From Herbidospora galbida (GTDB lineage Bacteria > Actinomycetota > Actinomycetes > Streptosporangiales > Streptosporangiaceae), in assembly GCF_005233835.1 (NCBI RefSeq), contig NZ_SZQA01000002.1, positions 186,001 through 250,000 of the forward strand: a stretch of 64,000 nt of DNA. The letters are read 5' to 3'. The notes under the pieces were generated by a model. It did not search any database, was not told the origin of the DNA, and saw only the letters and a list, made by a program, of their open reading frames with translations. Positions 58,840 through 64,000 of the stretch are shown piece after piece. A program made the position numbers and the translations under genes. Every line of letters begins with the position of its first letter. The first letter of the stretch is position 1.

Positions 58840-59526
58840 TCAGGGCCGCAGAGCGTATCCCACGCCACGTTGCGTGTGGATCAGAGGTGGTCCGAGCGGG
58901 TCCAGCTTCCGCCGCAGATAGGAGATGTACGTCTCCAGCACCTGCGACGATCCGCCGTACCCCCAGACCTGGTCGAGCAGCTGCCGTTTGGTCAGCACCA
59001 GCCCGGGATGTTCCATCAGGAAGGCGAGCAGCCGGAACTCGGTCGGCGACAACTCCACCCTGACCCCGCCGCGGCGCACCTCCCACCGGGCCTCGTCGAG
59101 TTCGAGGTCGGCGACCCGCAGCACGTCCCGGCTGGGACGCTCCGCGACGTCGGGGACGGTCGTCCGGCGCAGCACCGCCCGGACCCGCGCGATCAGCGCC
59201 TCCACCGAGAACGGTTTGGTGACGTAGTCGTCGCCGCCCATGGTGAGCCCGCGCACGGTGTCGGAGACGGTGTCGCGCGCGGTCAGGAAGATGACGGGCG
59301 TGGTCGCGCCCTCGGCCCTGACCCGGCGGCAGATCTCGAACCCGTCGATGTCGGGGAGCATCACGTCGAGCACGATGAGGTCGGGCCTGCGCTCGGCGAA
59401 CTCGCGCAGCGCGTCGCGCCCGTTGGCCACGGCCTTGACGGTGAACCCGTGGAAGCGGAGGGCCACCTCGATGATGTCGCGGATGTTCGGGTCGTCTTCG
59501 ACGACGAGGATCCTGGTCTCACTCAT
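58840..59526 (-). CDS. OmpR/PhoB-family response regulator
   Basis: The 228-residue protein has a receiver domain with acidic pair EDD (10-12), phospho-acceptor Asp54 in IVLDVMLPD and the KPFS lysine, then an OmpR winged-helix (LSPTEFRLLAFLMEHPGLVLTKRQLL, ETYISYLRRKLD, TQRGVGYALRP). It forms a two-component system with the adjoining kinase and closely resembles TcrA/MprA-like regulators. Target genes are not evident from the sequence. Confidence 0.93.
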   Translation of the reverse strand: MSETRILVVEDDPNIRDIIEVALRFHGFTVKAVANGRDALREFAERRPDLIVLDVMLPDIDGFEICRRVRAEGATTPVIFLTARDTVSDTVRGLTMGGDDYVTKPFSVEALIARVRAVLRRTTVPDVAERPSRDVLRVADLELDEARWEVRRGGVRVELSPTEFRLLAFLMEHPGLVLTKRQLLDQVWGYGGSSQVLETYISYLRRKLDPLGPPLIHTQRGVGYALRP

Positions 59527-59601
59527 GGCGAGCTCAAGTATGGTGCTTTTCTCCCACTAAAAGCCCCATATCGGTCACATCGTGGCGTCTCATGCGCCAC
59601 A

Positions 59602-59638
59602 CCTTCTCCTCCGCGCCTGTGGCGCCCGGAGGAGAAGG
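59602..59638 (-). terminator. Terminator of the methyltransferase gene
   Basis: CCTTCTCCTCCG (59602-59613) and CGGAGGAGAAGG (59627-59638) form a 12-bp stem whose loop can fold further (GCGCC/GGCGC). It starts 16 bp beyond the methyltransferase stop. A second small repeat, GTGGCG/CGCCAC, lies at 59582-59600. Confidence 0.7.
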
Positions 59639-59654
59639 GTGAGAAAAGCCTGAG

Positions 59655-60383
59655 TCACTTCACCGTCGCGACGCAGAAGACGGTCTGGCCGAACGGCGGC
59701 GTGACGAATCGCTCGATGAACCGCGTGGCCGGCACGACCGTCCGGTCGTAGATCTTGACCAGGCGCGGGTCGGGGTAGCCGACGCCGCCGCGGCGCACGG
59801 CCGCCCACCAGGCGATGCCGCCCAGGAAGTTGATCGGCTTCAGCGTGTGGACGCCCAGCCCGGCCGCCTTCACCGTGGCGCCGAGCGTCTTGGGGGTGTA
59901 GCGGGTGACGTGGCCGACCTTCTTGTCGAAGTCGCCGTAGAGCTGCATGTAGCCGGGCACCCAAATGATGATCTTGCCGCCGGGCTGGGTGACGCGGGCG
60001 AGCGAGCGCAGCGCCTCGACGTCCTCCTCGATGTGCTCCAGCACGTTCATCAGCACGACCGTGTCGACCTTGTCCTCAAGCGGGATGTCGGTCGGCAGCC
60101 CGAACTGCAGCACGCCGACGTCGGGGTTGTCGGCGAAGCGCTTCTCCAGCTGCTCGACGCAGTAGGGGTCGAAGTCGCTCGTCACCAGACGGTCGAGGCG
60201 GGGCAGGAACTGCTCGGCGAAGTGCCCGAGCCCGGAGCCGATCTCCAGCATCGACCGGCCGACGTGCGGTGCAACCATGTCGAACTCGTATTGCCGGTAG
60301 TTGCGCGCTTCGTCGCCGCCCAGATGGTTCTCCAGGGCTTCGTCTCCGGCAGCGGGTTGTACTACACGGTCGTACCCAGACAT
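59655..60383 (-). CDS. Class I SAM-dependent methyltransferase
   Basis: The 242-residue protein has motif I LEIGSGLGHFAE, an acidic residue after strand 2 (VTSDFDPYCVE), motif IV VVLMNVLEHIEED and the post-IV GGKIIIWVPG. The pattern matches methyltransferases acting on sugars or lipids next to cell-envelope glycosyltransferases, but no such gene is adjacent. GAGGAG precedes ATG 60383. Substrate unknown. Confidence 0.85.
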   Translation of the reverse strand: MSGYDRVVQPAAGDEALENHLGGDEARNYRQYEFDMVAPHVGRSMLEIGSGLGHFAEQFLPRLDRLVTSDFDPYCVEQLEKRFADNPDVGVLQFGLPTDIPLEDKVDTVVLMNVLEHIEEDVEALRSLARVTQPGGKIIIWVPGYMQLYGDFDKKVGHVTRYTPKTLGATVKAAGLGVHTLKPINFLGGIAWWAAVRRGGVGYPDPRLVKIYDRTVVPATRFIERFVTPPFGQTVFCVATVK

Positions 60384-60478
60384 GGCTCCTCATTCAACGA
60401 GCTGGTGGCGGTTCGAGCGAGTCTAGTGCCCAGCAGAATGACGCCGATTCTCTTCTGCGGCATCTCCCACTACAGAGT

Positions 60479-60484
60479 TACGAT
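60479..60484 (+). promoter_or_regulatory. -10 box TACGAT for leaderless STAND gene
   Basis: TACGAT lies exactly 6 nt before ATG 60491; no ribosome-binding site is present. Confidence 0.55.
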
Positions 60485-60490
60485 TCGTTA

Positions 60491-62458
60491 ATGCGTGCCG
60501 AGGTGACCAGTTTCATCGGCCGGGAGCCGGAGATCACCGAGATCGCGCGCCTGCTCGAGGTCTCCCGCCTGGTGACTCTCACCGGCGTGGGCGGCGTCGG
60601 CAAGTCCCGGCTGGCGAGCCGGGTCGCGGCCGTGGCGCAGGCCGCCTCCCCCGACGGAGTGTTCGTCGCCGACCTCGCGAAAGTCGGCGAGCCCGACCTG
60701 CTCAGCCATGCCGTCGCCGACGCGATGCGGCTGACCGACCGCACCACCCGCCCGGCCGACGAGGTGCTGACCGCCCATCTGGCCGACCGGCGGGCGCTGC
60801 TGGTGCTCGACGGCGCCGACCGGCTCGTCGACGCGTGCGCCAAGCTGGCCGAGCTGCTGCTGCGCGGCGCTCCTGAGCTGCGGGTGCTGGTCACCAGCAG
60901 GCAGCCGCTCGACGTCGCCGGAGAGCACCTGTTCGCGGTGGCGCCGATGACCCGCGCCGAGGCGCTGGAACTGCTGTCCGAACGCGCCGGGAGGGTGGTC
61001 GCCGACGACGCCGGGCTCTGCGACCGGCTCGACGGCATCCCACTGGCGATCGAGCTGGCCGCGGTGCGGCTCGGCGAGTTCCCGGTCGAGGAACTGGTGC
61101 GCCGGCTCGACGACCGGTTCCGGCTGCTCGACGGGCTGCGCGCCGCGATCGGGCTGAGCCACGAGCTGTGCTCGCCGGCCGAGCGCCTGCTGTGGGCGCG
61201 CCTGTCGGTGTTCGCCGGGTCGTTCGGGCTGGCCGCGGCCGAGGAGGTGTGCGCCGACCGCACCCTCCCCGCCCACGCGCTGCTCGGCCTGATCAGCGGT
61301 CTGGTCGACCGGTCGATCGTGGTCCGCGCCGGCGCGCAGTACCGGCTGCTCGACACCGTGCGCGACTACGGCGAGGAGTGGCTGCACCGGCTCGGCCCCG
61401 ACGAGACCGACCGGTTGCGCCGCAAGCACAAGAACCACTACCTGCGGCTGGCCCGGCGCGGCGAGTCGCAGTGGTTCGGCCCCGGCCAGCAGAAGATCTA
61501 CGCCCGCACCCACGCCGAGCACGGCAACTTCCGGGCCGCGCTGGAGTTCTGCGTCTCCACCCCCGGCGAGGAGCGCGACGGGCTCGACCTGGCCGCCACG
61601 CTCTGGTTCTACTGGGTCTGCTGCGGGCACCTCGGCGAGGGCCGCCACTGGCTGGAGCAGGTCCTCGACTCCGACCCCTCGCCCACGCCCGAGCGGGCCA
61701 AGGCGCTGTGGGTGGCCGGCTACGTCGCGATCATGATGGGCGACACCGCCAGGGCCACCACCCTGCTGGCCGAGTGCCGCGAGCGCGGCGACGACCGGTC
61801 GCGGGCCCGCGCGGTGCAGCGGCTGGGCGCGCTGGCGATGCTGGCCGACGAGCTCGACCGGGCGATCCCGCTGCTGCTCCACGCCCTGGCCGAATACGAG
61901 GACATGGGGCTGCTCGACACCCACGTGCTGATGGGCAAGATCGAGCTGGCCATGGCCCAGGCGTTCACCGGCCGGCTCGAACCGGCCGGAGTCATCTGCC
62001 GCGACGTCCGGCGGCTGTGCGAAGACCACGGCGAGAGGTGGGTGCTGGCCTACGTCTGCTACGTCGAGGCCTATCTCGCGTGGGGGTCGGGCGACCACGC
62101 CGGAGCCGAGCGGCTGGCGCGCGAGTCGCTGACGTACAGCAGGATCTTCAACGATCTGATCGGCACGGTGCTCGACGTCGAACTGCTCGCGCTGGTGCTC
62201 GTCGGCACCGGCGACGCCGCCGGCGGCGCGCTCCTGCAGGGCGCGGCGGCGGTCGTCTGGGAGTCGGTCGGCTCTCCTCTGTACGGCTCCCGCCACTTCA
62301 CCGCCGCCCACGACGAATGCGCCCGAAGGGCGGCGATCGAACTGGGCGAGGAGGCTTACCAGACGGCGCTGGCGCGCGGCAGGGGGATGGGACTCGACCG
62401 GGCGTTAGAACTTTCCACCCGAGGTAGAGAATTATCCACCGCCGCCCCTCAAACGTGA
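60491..62458 (+). CDS. STAND (NB-ARC-like) ATPase with TPR-type repeats, no DNA-binding domain
   Basis: The 655-residue protein begins almost directly with the ATPase domain: FIGREPEITEIARLL, Walker A GVGGVGKSR, Walker B ALLVLDGADRL, RVLVTSRQPL, GIPLAIELAA, then LSVFAGSFGL. This is the ATPase core of AfsR/LuxR-type regulators, followed by helical repeats with AEHGNFRAALEF. Neither an N-terminal BTAD/winged-helix nor a C-terminal LuxR helix-turn-helix is present, so it is not itself a transcription factor. Two rare TTA codons lie near the end (residues 639 and 648), suggesting bldA dependence. A paralogue follows 24 bp downstream. Confidence 0.85.
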   Translation: MRAEVTSFIGREPEITEIARLLEVSRLVTLTGVGGVGKSRLASRVAAVAQAASPDGVFVADLAKVGEPDLLSHAVADAMRLTDRTTRPADEVLTAHLADRRALLVLDGADRLVDACAKLAELLLRGAPELRVLVTSRQPLDVAGEHLFAVAPMTRAEALELLSERAGRVVADDAGLCDRLDGIPLAIELAAVRLGEFPVEELVRRLDDRFRLLDGLRAAIGLSHELCSPAERLLWARLSVFAGSFGLAAAEEVCADRTLPAHALLGLISGLVDRSIVVRAGAQYRLLDTVRDYGEEWLHRLGPDETDRLRRKHKNHYLRLARRGESQWFGPGQQKIYARTHAEHGNFRAALEFCVSTPGEERDGLDLAATLWFYWVCCGHLGEGRHWLEQVLDSDPSPTPERAKALWVAGYVAIMMGDTARATTLLAECRERGDDRSRARAVQRLGALAMLADELDRAIPLLLHALAEYEDMGLLDTHVLMGKIELAMAQAFTGRLEPAGVICRDVRRLCEDHGERWVLAYVCYVEAYLAWGSGDHAGAERLARESLTYSRIFNDLIGTVLDVELLALVLVGTGDAAGGALLQGAAAVVWESVGSPLYGSRHFTAAHDECARRAAIELGEEAYQTALARGRGMGLDRALELSTRGRELSTAAPQT

Positions 62459-62482
62459 TTGCGCCGTGAAACCCTGACGGCC

Positions 62483-64000
62483 GTGAACCTTCCGGCGGAA
62501 ACCAGTACCTTCGTCGGGCGAGACGCGGAGTTGTCCGAGGTCGGCCGACTGATCACCGAGTCGTCGGTGGTGACGCTCGCCGGTCCGGGCGGCGTGGGGA
62601 AGACGCGTCTGGCATTCCGCGCGGCGGCGCAGCACGCCAGGGTTCACCTGGAGCCGGTCCGGGTGGCCGAGTTGGCCGCCGAGCGCAACGGCGATCTGCT
62701 CGCCCACGCGGTCTCCGCTGCGCTCGGCCTCCCGGAGCAGTCGGTCCGGCCCCAGGGCGAGGTGCTGGCCGCACACCTCGCCGACAGCCGTCTGCTGATC
62801 GTGCTCGACACGGTCGAACACCTCATCGGGCCCGTCCGCACTCTGGTCGGCCAGGTGCTGGCGAAGGCGCCCGGCGTCCGGTTCCTGGTCACCGGCCGCC
62901 AGCCGATCGGCCATCCGGCCGAACGCGTCTTCCGGGTACGCCCGCTCGCCGAGGCCGACGCCCTGCGCCTGTTCGCCGAACGCGCCGCCGCCGTCGTCCC
63001 CGGCTTCACCTCAACCGACGAGGTCGCCGAGCTCTGCCACCGCATGGAGGGCCTGCCGCTCGCCATCGAACTGGCCGCCCGGCGGCTGCGCTCGATGACC
63101 CCCAAAGAGCTGGCCGACCGGCTCGACGACCGGTTCGCGCTGCTCTCGGGCCACCCGGGCCGCACCGGCCGGCACGCCGCGCTGCGGACGTCGGTCGGCT
63201 GGAGCCACGAACTGTGCACCCCCGACGAGCGGCTGCTCTGGGCCCGGCTGTCGGTGTTCGCCGGCTCGTTCGAGGCCGAGGCGGCCCAGTACGTCTGCGG
63301 CGACGACCGCCTGCCCAACGTGCCCGGCACCCTGGCCAGACTGGCCGACAAGTCGGTCGTCTGCGTCGTCGGCGAGCGGTTCCACATGCTGGAGACGGTC
63401 CGCGTCTACGGCCGCGAGTGGCTGCGCGAACTCGGCGAGGAGGAGCACCTGATGCTCCGCCACCGCGACCACTACGTCTCGCTGGCCCGCCGCGCCGAGG
63501 CCGACTGGTGCGGCCCCAACCAGGCGTCGTGGTCCGACTGGGCGCGCGGCGAGATGCCGAACCTGCGCCTGGCCCTCGACCGGAGCATCGCCAGCCCGAT
63601 CGGCCTCGACCTGGTGGGCCGCCTGTGGTTCGTCTGGTACTGCCTCGGCCACGCCCGCGAAGGCCGCCACTACCTCGACCGGGCGTTGGAACGTAACACC
63701 GCGGACAGCCCCCAGCGCACCCGCGCCCTGTGGGCCGCCGCCTTCGTCGCCTTCGCCCAGGGCGACCACGACCAGATGGCCATCCGCCTCACCCAGGCCC
63801 GCGAGGCCGCCCTCGCCCAGGAGGATCCGGCCGCCATCGGCCACGCCTGCACCGGCGCCGCGAGCCTGGCCCTGTTCCAGGGCGACTTCGACGCCGTACG
63901 CCTGCTCGCCGAGGAGGCCATCGACCACCTCGACCGCGTCGGCGGCCGCTACGTCGCCCGCCTGTCGGCGATGTCGCTGCTGGCGCTGGCCCTGATCGGC
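62483..64000 (+). CDS. Second STAND ATPase of the tandem pair (3' end outside window)
   Basis: From GTG 62483 the frame stays open to the window edge (506 codons). It begins LPAETSTFVGRDAELSEVGRL with Walker A GPGGVGKTR and repeats the landmarks of its upstream neighbour: LLIVLDTVEHL, RFLVTGRQPI, GLPLAIELAARRL, LSVFAGSFEAEAA, VRVYGREWLREL, and NLRLALD at the start of the helical repeats. It too lacks an N-terminal DNA-binding domain; whether a C-terminal one exists cannot be seen. The tandem arrangement indicates local duplication. Confidence 0.82.
   Translation, partial: MNLPAETSTFVGRDAELSEVGRLITESSVVTLAGPGGVGKTRLAFRAAAQHARVHLEPVRVAELAAERNGDLLAHAVSAALGLPEQSVRPQGEVLAAHLADSRLLIVLDTVEHLIGPVRTLVGQVLAKAPGVRFLVTGRQPIGHPAERVFRVRPLAEADALRLFAERAAAVVPGFTSTDEVAELCHRMEGLPLAIELAARRLRSMTPKELADRLDDRFALLSGHPGRTGRHAALRTSVGWSHELCTPDERLLWARLSVFAGSFEAEAAQYVCGDDRLPNVPGTLARLADKSVVCVVGERFHMLETVRVYGREWLRELGEEEHLMLRHRDHYVSLARRAEADWCGPNQASWSDWARGEMPNLRLALDRSIASPIGLDLVGRLWFVWYCLGHAREGRHYLDRALERNTADSPQRTRALWAAAFVAFAQGDHDQMAIRLTQAREAALAQEDPAAIGHACTGAASLALFQGDFDAVRLLAEEAIDHLDRVGGRYVARLSAMSLLALALIG

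Overview
The window is high-GC actinobacterial chromosome, most likely a filamentous actinomycete of the Streptosporangiales type (inference). The signs are GC-biased third positions, many GTG/TTG starts, TGA/ATG overlaps, leaderless starts, two class F-like sortases, an ECF41 sigma factor and very rare TTA codons. I see no plasmid, phage, insertion-sequence or CRISPR signature. Housekeeping genes (cysS, rlmB, tRNA-Thr, serC, citrate synthase, pdxH) are interspersed with accessory blocks.

Region 1 (1-1520): the end of cysS, rlmB, tRNA-Thr(TGT) and a terminator. Region 2 (1521-11640) is an accessory block directly behind the tRNA gene. It holds an MFS transporter, an overlapping pair encoding a SIR2-domain protein and an nSTAND1/TPR NTPase, a 49-residue peptide gene ending Phe-Gln-Asn-Phe-Ile, an FxsT-like NB-ARC/TPR protein, an HExxH putative peptide hydroxylase and an FxsB-like radical SAM/SPASM maturase. 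I read it as a cyclophane-RiPP cassette of the FxSxx-COOH type in which the usual TIR-like FxsC partner is missing and a SIR2/STAND pair stands in its place. This is the best candidate in the window for an undescribed system.

Region 3 (11660-33340): a small secreted protein; an ECF41 sigma factor with its own recognisable promoter and a carboxymuconolactone-decarboxylase-like partner; a glycosyltransferase-like protein; a Co/Ni ECF transporter (cbiM-N fusion, cbiQ, cbiO) behind a Fur-family-like palindrome; a K+ channel; a STAS protein; SDR and crotonase enzymes; rhomboid protease; BlaI-like repressor; serC; citrate synthase; pdxH; an MFS exporter behind a perfect palindrome; an IdeR/DtxR regulator; a PAS-GAF-PP2C-HATPase phosphatase; a hydrolase; a three-gene membrane-protein operon; and an acyl-CoA dehydrogenase whose -10 box lies inside a perfect palindrome.

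Region 4 (33479-40324): a surface-protein locus with two sortases and three membrane-anchored Ser/Thr/Pro-rich proteins that lack LPXTG but share a GG[AV]xTG sequence before the C-terminal membrane segment. One sortase has elastin-like VPGxG repeats in its cytoplasmic tail.

Region 5 (40396-57429): thiolase and a VOC protein, then a LacI-controlled arabinose-polymer locus: LacI, solute-binding lipoprotein, two permeases, GH127, a large GH121-like enzyme and a GH43 enzyme, followed by a WxL/DUF916-like surface pair. Gene content and order match, from memory, the Bifidobacterium longum locus for hydroxyproline-linked beta-L-arabinooligosaccharides (plant extensin).

Region 6 (57426-64000): an OmpR-type two-component system, a methyltransferase, and two tandem STAND ATPases related to AfsR/LuxR-type regulators; the first has no DNA-binding domain and the second runs off the window.
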